A DNA stretch of 64,000 nt, from assembly GCA_944321125.1 (NCBI GenBank), contig CALUKD010000007.1, forward strand, positions 1-64,000, read 5' to 3'. The notes under the pieces are model-generated. The model was not told the origin of the DNA and searched no databases. It saw only the letters and a list, made by a program, of their open reading frames with translations. The position numbers were made by a program, and so were the translations under genes. The DNA is from Candidatus Butyricimonas faecavium (GTDB lineage: Bacteria; Bacteroidota; Bacteroidia; Bacteroidales; Marinifilaceae). The number at the start of each line of letters is the position of its first letter. Position 1 is the first letter of the stretch. Of this stretch, positions 54,373 to 63,445 are shown one piece after another.

Positions 54373-55167
54373 ATGAAAAGAGCGATTTTATATGGTATAA
54401 TACTATTTCTATGTGGATGTGATTTAATCGAGTATCATCCGTATGATGTTCGTTTACATGGAGAAACAGATATAAATGCGAAGAATATAGCTCGTATAGA
54501 AGAAATTTGCGAGGGAAAAGACACCTTGCGCTTCGTGTTAATGGGAGATAGTCAGCGGTGGTATGATGAAACGGAAGATTTTGTAAAAGCTCTCAACAAT
54601 CGGGATGACGTGGATTTTGTGATTCATGGCGGGGACATATCCGATTTCGGCTTGACGAAGGAGTTCATGTGGGTACGGGATATTATGGGAAAATTGAAAG
54701 TTCCTTACGTGGCCTTGCTCGGGAATCACGATATTCTCGGGAACGGGATGGACGTTTTTCTGGAGGTATACGGGAAAGAGAATTTTTCTTTTAGGGCGGG
54801 GAATACTAAGTTTATTTGTTTGAACACGAACGCTTTGGAATTTGATTACTCACATCCGGTGCCGGACTTCACGTTTATGTACAATGAATTGCAAGACACC
54901 GTGGGTTGCCTTCGGACGGTTCCGGTGATGCACGTGCAGCCTTTCAACGTGGAGTTCAATAATAACGTGGCTTATGGTTTTCACGCTTTGTTGTTGGAGT
55001 TTCCGGGAGTAGAGTTTTGTTTACACGCTCACAGTCATACGCTACTTCATGAAGTATTGTTTGATGACGGGATTCCGTATATTGGTTGTGCGGCGATGAA
55101 AGATAAGAATTATTTGTTATTCACCTTAACACTGGGAGGATACGAGTATGAAGTGGTCTATTATTAG
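54373..55167 (+). CDS. Metallophosphoesterase lipoprotein
   Basis: A 264-residue lipoprotein with a lipobox ending LCGC (Cys16). The calcineurin-like motifs are present: LMGDSQ, HGGDISD, LLGNHDI, a middle region LQDTVGCL and HAHSHT. The first motif has GDSQ in place of DxH, a variant that still binds metal in some families. It probably dephosphorylates a periplasmic substrate. Its 3' end overlaps the next gene by 20 nt in a different frame, which implies translational coupling. A TATTTTTTG stretch near 54336 is a poor -7 match. Confidence 0.84.
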   Translation: MKRAILYGIILFLCGCDLIEYHPYDVRLHGETDINAKNIARIEEICEGKDTLRFVLMGDSQRWYDETEDFVKALNNRDDVDFVIHGGDISDFGLTKEFMWVRDIMGKLKVPYVALLGNHDILGNGMDVFLEVYGKENFSFRAGNTKFICLNTNALEFDYSHPVPDFTFMYNELQDTVGCLRTVPVMHVQPFNVEFNNNVAYGFHALLLEFPGVEFCLHAHSHTLLHEVLFDDGIPYIGCAAMKDKNYLLFTLTLGGYEYEVVYY

Positions 55168-55807
55168 AGTCGGAATCATGACCATGTTCATGGGAGTAGC
55201 AACAATCGTGTTGGGAATGACGGATGATGACCGGGAACAACGACGGGCAGAACGGCATCAGCGTAAATTACAACAATATAAGTCCGGGTGGAACCGTCTG
55301 ATTCCGAAGTACCAGAACATACAGTATGCCGGTTCCATGGGATTGCTCTCCTTGGGAGTCGGTTGGGATTACGGGAAAAAGAAGCAGTGGGAAACAGAAA
55401 TCATGTTCGGTTTGGTTCCTCGGTTTTCTTCCAACAAGGCAAAAGTAACTTTCACGTTGAAGCAAAATTATGCGCCGTGGGAGGTTAGTCTTGGCGGCAA
55501 GTGGTGGTTGGAACCACTGGTGACGGGGCTGTACATGAACACGGTATTATCCGATGATTTTTGGGTGAAAGAGCCGGAAAAATACCCGAGTAACTATTAT
55601 AAGTTTTCTACCCGGGTACGTTTTCATATCTTTGCCGGACAGCGAGTCGCTTTCGATCTAGGACCCCATTCTCCTTTTCGTCGTATCACCGCATTTTACG
55701 AGTTGAGTACCTGTGACCTTTACATCATCAGCAGTGCCACGAACAAATACGTGAAAACATGGGACATTCTAAGTCTCTCGTTTGGAGTGAAGTTACATAT
55801 CTTGTAA
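55148..55807 (+). CDS. Probable outer-membrane beta-barrel protein
   Basis: A 219-residue protein of unknown function. It has an N-terminal hydrophobic stretch (about 3-25) that may be a signal sequence, a short charged segment (DDDREQRRAERHQRK), then repeated amphipathic strands (SLGVGWDYGKKKQWETEIMFGLVP, VSLGGKWWLEPL, FSTRVRFHIFAG), ending in aromatic-basic strand SLSFGVKLHIL. This is consistent with an 8-10 strand barrel. It overlaps the lipoprotein gene and so belongs to the same operon. Function is not deducible. Confidence 0.72.
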   Translation: MKWSIIRVGIMTMFMGVATIVLGMTDDDREQRRAERHQRKLQQYKSGWNRLIPKYQNIQYAGSMGLLSLGVGWDYGKKKQWETEIMFGLVPRFSSNKAKVTFTLKQNYAPWEVSLGGKWWLEPLVTGLYMNTVLSDDFWVKEPEKYPSNYYKFSTRVRFHIFAGQRVAFDLGPHSPFRRITAFYELSTCDLYIISSATNKYVKTWDILSLSFGVKLHIL

Positions 55808-55817
55808 TTATTTCTCG

Positions 55818-55825
55818 TATATTTG
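55818..55825 (+). promoter_or_regulatory. Promoter -7 element (TATATTTG) for the hydrolase-patatin pair
   Basis: An exact match lies 25 nt before ATG 55850. It lies downstream of the barrel-like gene's stop, so a new transcript may start here. Confidence 0.5.
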
Positions 55826-55849
55826 CCTAATATTAAAACGAGAAATGGA

Positions 55850-57235
55850 ATGAAGAAAATATTTGTATCCGTATTTTTTATCCTTGTGGTAATGGCCGTG
55901 AATGCGCAGGATATTGCTGGGCCGTGGGGAGGAACTTTGAACATTCAAGGCGTGAAATTACGGCTTGTTTTTCATGTTTCCCGTTCCGGGGATTCGTGGA
56001 CGACAACAATGGATAGTCCTGATCAGGGAGCGAAAGGAATTCCCATGGGGAAAACGGAATACAGGGATAGCGTGTTGACCATCATGGCACCGGCCCTCGG
56101 GATGAGATTCTCTGGGAAATGGCAGGGTAATGACAGTATAAAAGGAACTTTCATGCAGAACGGATTGACATTGCCGTTGGAATTGATTCGAGTGGATGGG
56201 GAGAACACCCTTTCCCGACCACAAGAGCCTAAACCTCCCTATCCGTACCGGGTTGAAGAGGTAACCTTTGAAAATGCGAAGGCAGGCGTAACCTTGGCAG
56301 GTACGTTGACGTTGCCGGAAAAGGAGAAACATTATCCGGTTGTCGTGTTGATCTCCGGTAGTGGACCACAAAACCGGGATGAGGAACTGATGGCGCATAA
56401 GCCTTTTTTGGTGCTTGCCGACTATCTTACCCGACAAGGAATCGGGGTGTTACGTTTTGATGATCGAGGTGTGGGTAAATCCTCCGGGAATTTCGGGACG
56501 GCAACCACGCTTGACTTTGCAGATGACGTGGAGGCTGCCGTGAACTTTTTGAAGAATGATCGGAACGTTCGGAATATCGGGCTTGTCGGGCATAGTGAAG
56601 GAGGGATGATTGCTCCCCTTGTAGCTCGCCGTTCTAGGGACGTGGCTTTTATCGTTCTGTTGGCAGGGCCTGGGCTACGGGGTGACCGTATTCTACTGGA
56701 ACAACAGAAAGAAATGGGAAAGGCAACCGGGGGGACAAAGGAGGAGCTGGAATACTCGTTGGGCGTGAACAGGAAATGTTTTGACCTCGTCTTGGAGAGT
56801 AGTTCCAGTAAAGAGGCAGAAATTTCTTTGAAAAAATACATGGATAGCTTGAATCTGGCAGGAAAACTACCGATTAACATGAGAAATGAAAGCGGTGCTG
56901 AACTTTGGCGTAGACAAGTGTTGTCCCCGTGGATGTATTTTTTTGTAAAGTATGACCCGTTGCCTGTTTTGAAAGATGTAAAATGTCCGGTGTTGGCCTT
57001 GAATGGAAGTAAAGACCTGCAAGTTTTGCCGGAAAATTTGAGAATCATTAAGAAAGGTTTGGAGGCAGGGAGGAACCGGAGCGTGACCGTGAAGGAATTA
57101 CCCGGGTTAAATCATCTTTTCCAAACTTGTGAATCGGGTTCTCCCGCTTTATACGGTACGATAGAGGAAACTTTTTCGCCCGTGGCTTTGAAAGAGATTG
57201 GGGACTGGATTAAAATGTTGAAAATGAAAAAGTAA
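55850..57235 (+). CDS. Exported alpha/beta hydrolase, paralogue of 40529-41941
   Basis: A 461-residue protein with signal peptide (MKKIFVSVFFILVVMAVNAQ) but no lipobox. The N-terminal beta-rich domain (20-125) and hydrolase domain match the other paralogue: DDRGVGKS, nucleophile Ser249 in GHSEGG, acid in GSKDLQV and His in GLNHLFQ. ATG 55850 is used because the frame extends to a TTG at 55823 that overlaps the -7 element. It is 6 nt upstream of the patatin gene. I infer a periplasmic esterase or peptidase with unknown substrate. Confidence 0.87.
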   Translation: MKKIFVSVFFILVVMAVNAQDIAGPWGGTLNIQGVKLRLVFHVSRSGDSWTTTMDSPDQGAKGIPMGKTEYRDSVLTIMAPALGMRFSGKWQGNDSIKGTFMQNGLTLPLELIRVDGENTLSRPQEPKPPYPYRVEEVTFENAKAGVTLAGTLTLPEKEKHYPVVVLISGSGPQNRDEELMAHKPFLVLADYLTRQGIGVLRFDDRGVGKSSGNFGTATTLDFADDVEAAVNFLKNDRNVRNIGLVGHSEGGMIAPLVARRSRDVAFIVLLAGPGLRGDRILLEQQKEMGKATGGTKEELEYSLGVNRKCFDLVLESSSSKEAEISLKKYMDSLNLAGKLPINMRNESGAELWRRQVLSPWMYFFVKYDPLPVLKDVKCPVLALNGSKDLQVLPENLRIIKKGLEAGRNRSVTVKELPGLNHLFQTCESGSPALYGTIEETFSPVALKEIGDWIKMLKMKK

Positions 57236-57241
57236 TATGCC

Positions 57242-59467
57242 ATGAGATACTTGCAACCATCCCGATGCACGGGATTTCGTTTCCCGATAATCCAACGTTT
57301 GCTCTGGATCGGATTGTTGGTGCTGTTAGTATCCCCCGCGGTGGAGGCTCAACGGAAAAAAGTGGGTGTCGTGTTAAGCGGAGGGGGAGCGAAAGGGGTA
57401 GCGCATATAGGTGTTCTGCAAGTGTTGGAAAAAGCGGGAATTCCCGTGGATATTATCGTGGGAACCAGTATGGGGTCAATCGTGGGAGGTCTGTACGCCA
57501 TCGGTTATTCGGCTGATCAGTTGGATAGCCTCGTGAGAGTTCAGGACTGGATGTTTCTTTTAAGTGATAAAGTAAACCGGTATGACTTGCCTTTCGGGGA
57601 GAAAGAGCAGGATGGCAAGTACTTGCTTTCGTTCCCTTTTGACCGGGGGAAGAAACGTCCATCGGGTTTTATCAGCGGGCAGAACGTGTATAATCTCTTT
57701 TCCGACCTCACGATTGGTTATCATGATTCCCTTGATTTTTTGCAACTACCTATTCCGTTTGCCTGCGTGGCTGCGGATATGTTCCACCGAGAAGAAATCG
57801 TGATGAAGAGTGGGAATCTGGTACGGGCCATGCGGGCGAGTATGGCCATTCCCGGTTTTTTTACCCCGGTAAGAATGAATAACCGGGTATTGGTTGACGG
57901 GGGAATATTGAATAATTTCCCGACAGACGTGGCCCGAGAGTTGGGGGCGGAGATCGTGATCGGGGTTGATGTACAGGCCGATTTGATGAAGGAAGACAAA
58001 CTGGAGTCTGTCTCCGGTGTGATCCCGCAAATCATCAATCTCCTCTGCATGAACAAACATGAGGAAAACGTGAAACTTGCCGATTTAGTCATTCGTCCAG
58101 ATATGAAAGGATACACGGCTGCAAGTTTTAGTGCCCGTGCGATTGATTCATTGCTAGCCCGGGGAAAAGTGGCGGCTTTGCAACAATGGTCCGAGATCAT
58201 GAAAGTAAAAGAAATGATCGGGGCGTCCGAATGTATAGGCAACAGAATTCCGAAAGTCTGTCAACCGGAGAAAATTGCAATTCGGAATATCATTATCCGG
58301 GGATTATCCTCGCGAGAAGAAGGGTGGGTACGTCGGAAGATGCGGATAGAAGAAAATAGCGAGATCACGTTGGATGATATTCACCGTGAAATCGCGACCT
58401 TGTATGGTACAAAAGTATTTGTGGCGGTGGATTACCGGTTGTTGGGGACTGCTCCCCACGATTTGGAGTTAAGTTTGAAATCCAACCCTATGAGTACGCT
58501 GAATATCGGTTTCCGATTCGATACGGAGGATATGGCGGCAATCTTGTTAAATACGACGTTAAATAACAAGGGATTACGGGGATCACAACTGGCTCTAACC
58601 GGACGTTTGAGCAAGAACCCTTACGTGAAACTGGAATATTCAATGGAAAACACGTTCCTGCGCGGTTTTAACCTAGCCTATATGTTTCGCTACAATGACG
58701 TGGATTATTACCGGAAAGGGAAAAAGACGAATAACGTGACTTATCGCTACCACATGGGTGAATTGGGATTATCCAGCCTGTACTTGCGTAATTTTAAATT
58801 CAAAGTGGGATTGCGGTACGAGTATTTCGATTATAATTCCCTGCTTTTCTCTAACGAGGACGAAGTCATGAGCATTCGTCCCGAGGGATTTTTCAGTTAT
58901 TATGGGGTAGCGGAACTGGATACGTATGATCGTCGTTTCTATCCTTCCCGGGGAATTTCTTTGAAAGCTGCTTATTCGTTATACACGGATAATTTGGCGA
59001 CGTATGACGGGGGATCACCGTTTTCCGCCTTATCAGTTCGTTTCCGCCCGGTGGTTTCCCTTTCTGATCGTTTGAAATTATTACCTTCCGCGTCCGGGCG
59101 GGTGTTGATAGGGCATGATCCTGCTTATTCTTATTTTAATAATCTAGGGGGAACGGAATTCGGACGTTACAACACGCAACAGATGCCTTTTTGGGGAATT
59201 AACCACGTGGAACTATTCGAGAATGCTGTTATCGTGGGAAAATTGGAATTCCGTCAGCGGATGGGGCGAAAGCACTATCTTTCCATCATCGGGAACTATG
59301 CCCTGCAAGACGATAATTTCTTTGACCTCTTCGGTCGTAAAGGTATATGGGGAGGGGGAATCGGTTATTCCCGGGATTCCATGTTAGGGCCGATTGATCT
59401 GATTTTTACTTTCTCCGATTGGTCGGAAAAATTAGGGTGTTACTTTAATCTGGGATTTTATTTTTAA
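57242..59467 (+). CDS. Patatin-like phospholipase with outer-membrane barrel (type Vd-like)
   Basis: A 741-residue protein. After a long signal region (to residue about 36, VSPAVEAQ), the patatin domain has oxyanion GGGAKG (47-52), nucleophile Ser76 in GTSMG and the partner Asp219 in VDGG. A POTRA-like segment (about 335-400) and a 16-strand-type barrel (about 415-741) follow, with the last residues LGCYFNLGFYF fitting a C-terminal barrel signal. This is the PlpD/FplA layout in which the lipase is translocated to the surface. It should cleave phospholipids or acyl lipids. Start ATG is 6 nt after the hydrolase. Confidence 0.9.
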   Translation: MRYLQPSRCTGFRFPIIQRLLWIGLLVLLVSPAVEAQRKKVGVVLSGGGAKGVAHIGVLQVLEKAGIPVDIIVGTSMGSIVGGLYAIGYSADQLDSLVRVQDWMFLLSDKVNRYDLPFGEKEQDGKYLLSFPFDRGKKRPSGFISGQNVYNLFSDLTIGYHDSLDFLQLPIPFACVAADMFHREEIVMKSGNLVRAMRASMAIPGFFTPVRMNNRVLVDGGILNNFPTDVARELGAEIVIGVDVQADLMKEDKLESVSGVIPQIINLLCMNKHEENVKLADLVIRPDMKGYTAASFSARAIDSLLARGKVAALQQWSEIMKVKEMIGASECIGNRIPKVCQPEKIAIRNIIIRGLSSREEGWVRRKMRIEENSEITLDDIHREIATLYGTKVFVAVDYRLLGTAPHDLELSLKSNPMSTLNIGFRFDTEDMAAILLNTTLNNKGLRGSQLALTGRLSKNPYVKLEYSMENTFLRGFNLAYMFRYNDVDYYRKGKKTNNVTYRYHMGELGLSSLYLRNFKFKVGLRYEYFDYNSLLFSNEDEVMSIRPEGFFSYYGVAELDTYDRRFYPSRGISLKAAYSLYTDNLATYDGGSPFSALSVRFRPVVSLSDRLKLLPSASGRVLIGHDPAYSYFNNLGGTEFGRYNTQQMPFWGINHVELFENAVIVGKLEFRQRMGRKHYLSIIGNYALQDDNFFDLFGRKGIWGGGIGYSRDSMLGPIDLIFTFSDWSEKLGCYFNLGFYF

Positions 59468-59473
59468 TTTAGA

Positions 59474-59567
59474 ATGCCCCCTCTAACTTTCCTTGTGTAA
59501 GGGGGAGCCGGAGGAGGTAGTCAAAGCGTTAGTTTTGTGTGGCTAGAATCATAAATCTAAAATTAAC
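59474..59567. repeat. Interspersed intergenic repeat, copy R2
   Basis: It includes a CCCCCT/AGGGGG stem (59477-59482 with 59500-59505), then GGTAGTCAAAGCGTT (about 59516-59530) and GGCTAGAATC with AT-rich flank. The block GGTAGTCAAAGCGTT is identical to the complement of R3 at 63362-63376. It is in opposite orientation to R1 and R3. Confidence 0.65.
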
Positions 59568-60074
59568 GGCAGCATGTGCTGTCGTTAAACACCTCATGCT
59601 CCTAAAGTGGAGTGAACCGAGTTGGAGGTAATTTTCCCGTCGGCGGTCACGGCGGGTGTCTCCTTGTTGGTTTTCTTCTTCGGGTCGATGGGAGTGTCGG
59701 GATGAATCTTAGGGATGGTCAGCATACCCTTGCGTTTCTTGTTAACGCTTGTGAAACGATTGGCCCACTTATAGAAAGCCGAGAAGCCACATGCAGGGAA
59801 ATACAAAAGATAGTTGATAGCTGCATTGCGCATGGCTATGGTAAAATGACGAATGTTTTGTACTGAAACGGGAATATTTAACCGTTCCGCAGTTGAAAGA
59901 GTATTTGCGACAGTTTTTTTTTACATTCTATTGGTATTAAACCACAGGAAAAATAAAATGGAGGAATGAAATTATAGTTCTATTTTATTGTCTATTAAAG
60001 AAAAAGCAGGGAGTAATGAATATTATTCTTTGTTTTTCCTACCTTTACTCACTAATGAATTTATATACAACAAG
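59568..60074. other. Poorly coding stretch before the GNAT-NTF2 gene
   Basis: Besides a doubtful 79-residue frame (59594-59833) I see no gene, promoter or repeat here. The frame of the GNAT-NTF2 gene runs open to a TTG at 59988, but that segment has no acetyltransferase similarity. Confidence 0.4.
59594..59833 (-). CDS. Doubtful small hypothetical protein
   Basis: A 79-residue frame of unclear reality: MRNAAINYLLYFPACGFSAFYKWANRF followed by a Lys/Pro/Thr-rich tail (KIHPDTPIDPKKKTNKETPAV). No promoter element or ribosome site is evident, and a frame of 84 residues also exists on the opposite strand. It may be a remnant of a mobile element gene. Listed because it is the only frame of any length in this gap that reads at all like protein. 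Confidence 0.25.
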   Translation of the reverse strand: MRNAAINYLLYFPACGFSAFYKWANRFTSVNKKRKGMLTIPKIHPDTPIDPKKKTNKETPAVTADGKITSNSVHSTLGA

Positions 60075-61010
60075 ATGAAATATCTCATTAAAACCGAAAG
60101 GTTGATCATACGGCTCGCTGAACCGGAAGATGCAGAAGGCATTTTTTCTTACCGTTCTGACTTTGTGGGAAATAAGTATCAAGGGTGGTTCCCTGATTCA
60201 GTAGAAGAAGTCCGTGATTATATCAGTGATATGCCGGCGACAATGGATATTGCCAATATATGTTTTCAGTTTGCCATTATTCTTGCAGATAAAAACAGGT
60301 TAATTGGTGATATGGGAATTAGTTTTACCAATCACAACAATATGCAGGCTGAACTTGGATGTACACTACATAAAGATTATCAGAAAAAAGGTTATGCTAC
60401 AGAAGCATTGAAAGCAATGGTTGATTATCTTTTTGGAACGCTCGATAAACATCGGATTATAGCCTCAGTCGATCCGAGAAATACAGCTTCTATCCAGTTA
60501 ATAGAGCGATTGGGGTTCAGAAAGGAAGCTCACTTTAAGGAAAGCTATTATTTGCGTGGGGATTGGATAGATGATATAATTTATGCGAAGCTTAAAACAG
60601 AATGGGGTAATAATGATAAATATAACAAAGAAGAGATAATGATAGACCCCAAGGTTATTGCCTTGCGATTTAATGAATGTATCAGTAGGGCTGACATTAA
60701 TGGACTATCCAGTTTAATGACTGAAAATCATATTTTTATCGATATAGCAAACAATCGAATTGTAGGGAAATCTGATAATATAGTTAAGGCATGGAAGCCA
60801 TTTTTTGGACTTTATCCGGGATATCAAAACATTTTTGAGTGCATAACAGTAAATGGTTCTATGGTTATTATGCAGGGATATTCCATTTGTTCAGATCAGG
60901 TTCTAAATAATGTTCATGCCATTTGGGTTGCAGAAATAAAGGAAAATAAGGTTAATCTATGGCATATCCATCCGGACACGAGAGAGAATAGAAATAAGTT
61001 TGGTATATAA
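60075..61010 (+). CDS. GNAT acetyltransferase fused to an NTF2/SnoaL-like domain
   Basis: A 311-residue protein. Residues 1-180 are a GNAT domain (MKYLIKTERLIIRLAEPEDAEGIFSYRSD, QKKGYATEALKAMVDYLFG, ASVDPRNTASIQLIERLGF). After a charged linker (about 181-195), residues 196-311 form an NTF2-like fold (DPKVIALRFNECISRADINGLSSLMTENHIFID, GLYPGYQNIF, HAIWVAEIKENKVNLWHIH). Each is a small stand-alone enzyme or binding fold in most bacteria; the fusion is unusual. ATG 60075 is chosen over the TTG at 59988. The gene is richer in A+T and in AGA/AGG and ATA codons than its neighbours, suggesting recent acquisition; this could be an antibiotic-modifying enzyme. Confidence 0.82.
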   Translation: MKYLIKTERLIIRLAEPEDAEGIFSYRSDFVGNKYQGWFPDSVEEVRDYISDMPATMDIANICFQFAIILADKNRLIGDMGISFTNHNNMQAELGCTLHKDYQKKGYATEALKAMVDYLFGTLDKHRIIASVDPRNTASIQLIERLGFRKEAHFKESYYLRGDWIDDIIYAKLKTEWGNNDKYNKEEIMIDPKVIALRFNECISRADINGLSSLMTENHIFIDIANNRIVGKSDNIVKAWKPFFGLYPGYQNIFECITVNGSMVIMQGYSICSDQVLNNVHAIWVAEIKENKVNLWHIHPDTRENRNKFGI

Positions 61011-61328
61011 ATATGAAACAATAAATATTGGAGAATATAAATGAAGGAAATTATATACTATTTTACAGTAATCAAGCGAGCAAGGTATCAGAATAGTAGG
61101 TAAGTCTCTTTTTTATTCCTGACGGTAGGAGTCGGTGAAGATTTTCCTTGCTGGCCGTTGAAGTGATAACGAGATGCCGGTTTAAATTGTAATCAATGAC
61201 ATGGGGACATGCTAGCTAAAAACTTTCTCTTACACGGGGGAGGCCTGCCCCCTGCTAATCCTTCCTCTACCCCTGCCCGCGGGCATCAACAGAGTTCCAA
61301 CATAACACGAACGGAACATGTACACTGG

Positions 61329-61372
61329 TCAGTGTTCATGTTATGTAGTTGCTATGTTTATGCTATGTTCAT
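61329..61372. repeat. 11-bp tandem repeat cluster
   Basis: Four 11-bp units in a row: TCAGTGTTCAT, GTTATGTAGTT, GCTATGTTTAT and GCTATGTTCAT, then a partial GATATAG. Eleven base pairs is about one helical turn, so identical faces of the helix are repeated, as at arm-type or cooperative protein binding sites. Confidence 0.6.
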
Positions 61373-61824
61373 GATATAGCGCAAGGGTAGGGAAACCATA
61401 ACGAAAAGATGGACTATCCTCTGACAATAATGGAAGGCAATTCATATACTGCTTTACGGAGAATTTCATTGCCACGTGAGCGCCACGTGGTTTCGAGTTA
61501 TCCACGTTCGGGAGGTAGCGAGAGAACTTTCCGAGGTGAAATTTAGAAAGCGGGAGATCATCAAATCTCAAGTGAATTGAGTGATCCCGGTGAAGTTAAG
61601 AGGGAGTTGGAAAATGTGAGATAAATTTTAACACATGATCATTTGGCGGTAAACTTGTATATAAGTTCCTTGTCGTACTAACTCTTTGTATGACCAACAG
61701 CCACGAATAGTTACCCGATTCCGAGAGACCCGACAGAGAACCTCTCTCCCCGGACACGGTTGTGCATGTTTATCCTTATCTCACCAGCTCGGATACGGGC
61801 GAGTACACCCGTTCCGTTTACTTG

Positions 61825-61883
61825 CGTGTTTCCCCCGGAGCTGATGACACCCTCAGGTGGGGTAGACGTCCGGGGGAAACACG
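61825..61883. repeat. 14-bp perfect inverted repeat downstream of nuoN
   Basis: CGTGTTTCCCCCGG (61825-61838) pairs with CCGGGGGAAACACG (61870-61883) across 31 nt, with an inner 4-bp CACC/GGTG stem. It ends 4 nt before the nuoN stop codon side. On the minus strand no T-run follows, so it may be a stability hairpin for the nuo mRNA. Confidence 0.6.
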
Positions 61884-61886
61884 GTT

Positions 61887-63308
61887 CTACATCCCGAAAC
61901 TAAACATTCCAATGCTTTCGTACACGATGCTGAGAATTCCCGCTAGCAGGATTCCGGCGCTGCATACAACGAGACTTGCACGAGAGTAATTATCGGAGTT
62001 GAACCTAGCGATCGGTTGCTCGTTCTTGTTGATAAACATGGCTTTTACCACTCTCAAATAATAGTAGAGAGAGATAATGGTATTCAACAGGGCGATGAAA
62101 ACCAGCACGTAATATCCTTGTTGTGCGGCGGCGGCAAATATGAAGAATTTACTGAAGAATCCGGCGAATGGCGGGATACCTGCCAATGAGAACAGGGCAA
62201 TCATCATCACGAAGCTCAAACGGGGATTCGTGGTGTACAACCCGTTGTAATCATCAATCGTGATTTTACCGGAGCGGTGTTCTACCACGGCGATAACCCC
62301 GAAAGCAGCCAAGTTTGATAACATATATACGAGTACATAATATACCAATCCCGTCATACCCATAGCGGTTCCGCTGATAACTCCCAACATGATATACCCG
62401 GCTTGAGAGATGGAGGAATAGGCAAAGAATCGTTTCAGATTCTGTTGCCGTATGGCGAAAATATTGGCCAGCGTGATAGAGGCTATAATTACCCAGTAGA
62501 GGATAGCCTGCCATTCATTCACGAGCGGGGCAAATACTTTGTAGAGAATCACCATCAGCACGAATGCCGCAGAACCTTTCGAGATTACCGACAAATAGGC
62601 GGTGACGCTTGTCGGGGCACCCTCGTATACGTCTGGTGTCCATTGATGGAAAGGAACGAGTGATAATTTGAATCCCAATCCCACGAAAAAGAACACGAAG
62701 GCCATCATCTGGAGCGGACTACTGTTGAGGCCGGCAGGGATGTCCTCGAAGTAAAGTGTTCCCGTTGTCCCGTAGATTAACGAGATTCCATACAATGATA
62801 AGCCGGAAGCGAATACGGCGGTAAGGATGTATTTGGCACCGGCCTCTGCCGATTTTTGCTTGTACTTGTCGAAGGCGGCAAGTGTTGCCATCGGGATAGA
62901 TGCTGTTTCCAACCCGATGAAGAACATTAGGAAGTTCCCGGCTGAAATCATGAAATACATACCTAGCAGCGTGGCCAACGTGATCATGTAGAACTCACCC
63001 CGGCGAATAATAGCGCGTTCGCTGGAAAGCCAGTTATTGGCTTGCATGAACACGAGTAGCGTACCGATGCTCAAGATGGATTTCATGACTCCCCCCATTG
63101 CCGTACTGTGATACATCCCCCCGAATGCTGTTACATCCGGGCTGGGCCAGATGTTCAACAGGATGTGGATTCCCACGAGGATGCAAGCTGTCGGTTGAAA
63201 GTACTTCAAGCTTTTCGGGGAGCCGAATATGTCGTAAATTAAGAGTATAACGATCACCGTAACCAGTGATATTTCCTCCTTCATTAATAAAAAATTAGCG
63301 TAAACCAT
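61887..63308 (-). CDS. nuoN: NADH-quinone oxidoreductase subunit N
   Basis: A 473-residue inner-membrane subunit of complex I, one of three antiporter-like proton-pumping subunits. Thirteen to fourteen hydrophobic segments are visible. Conserved lines include [53 protein letters not shown] (with the key Lys) and [20 protein letters not shown]. It is downstream of nuoM on the same strand and is the last gene of the nuo run visible here. Confidence 0.95.
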   Translation of the reverse strand: MVYANFLLMKEEISLVTVIVILLIYDIFGSPKSLKYFQPTACILVGIHILLNIWPSPDVTAFGGMYHSTAMGGVMKSILSIGTLLVFMQANNWLSSERAIIRRGEFYMITLATLLGMYFMISAGNFLMFFIGLETASIPMATLAAFDKYKQKSAEAGAKYILTAVFASGLSLYGISLIYGTTGTLYFEDIPAGLNSSPLQMMAFVFFFVGLGFKLSLVPFHQWTPDVYEGAPTSVTAYLSVISKGSAAFVLMVILYKVFAPLVNEWQAILYWVIIASITLANIFAIRQQNLKRFFAYSSISQAGYIMLGVISGTAMGMTGLVYYVLVYMLSNLAAFGVIAVVEHRSGKITIDDYNGLYTTNPRLSFVMMIALFSLAGIPPFAGFFSKFFIFAAAAQQGYYVLVFIALLNTIISLYYYLRVVKAMFINKNEQPIARFNSDNYSRASLVVCSAGILLAGILSIVYESIGMFSFGM

Positions 63309-63310
63309 GT

Positions 63311-63406
63311 TTTAATTTTAAATTTTAGATTTTAAATTTTAAGTTCCAGCCGTGCTGGGCCAACGCTTTGACTACCCCTTCTAACTCCCCCTGTGGGAGG
63401 GGTAGT
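63311..63406. repeat. Interspersed intergenic repeat, copy R3
   Basis: AT-rich flank, CCAGCCGTGCTGGGCCAACGCTTTGACTACC, then a 9-bp stem ACTACCCCT/AGGGGTAGT (63371-63379 with 63398-63406) with an inner CCC/GGG stem and six T behind it. It lies in the gap between nuoM and nuoN and matches R2 in reverse over the AAAGCGTT block and the poly-C/poly-G hairpin. Confidence 0.65.
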
Positions 63407-63445
63407 TTTTTCATTCTAAATTCTACTTTCCGAATTTTCAATTAC

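Larger units (their letters stand above)
61011..61886. other. 876-nt gene-free stretch with short repeats
   Basis: No protein, tRNA or rRNA is recognised. It contains a GGGGG/CCCCC hairpin (about 61237-61253), a TGCCCGCGGGCA palindrome, an ACACTG/CAGTGT inverted repeat (about 61323-61336), 11-bp tandem repeats (61329-61372), a pair of GCCACGTG boxes (61471-61490 region) and a 14-bp stem beside nuoN (61825-61883). It could be a decayed or immobile element. Confidence 0.45.

Noticed and set aside
61140-61260. Possible tRNA-like segment in the gene-free region
   Set aside because: No GTTCRA loop with matching acceptor stem can be paired; only short hairpins form.
61341-61571. 76-residue minus-strand frame over the 11-bp repeats
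   Set aside because: The coding appearance comes from the repeats. No start signals or family match are visible.
61762-61989. 75-residue frame at the end of nuoN
   Set aside because: It overlaps the end of nuoN on the other strand and the 14-bp stem, and its sequence shows no family features.
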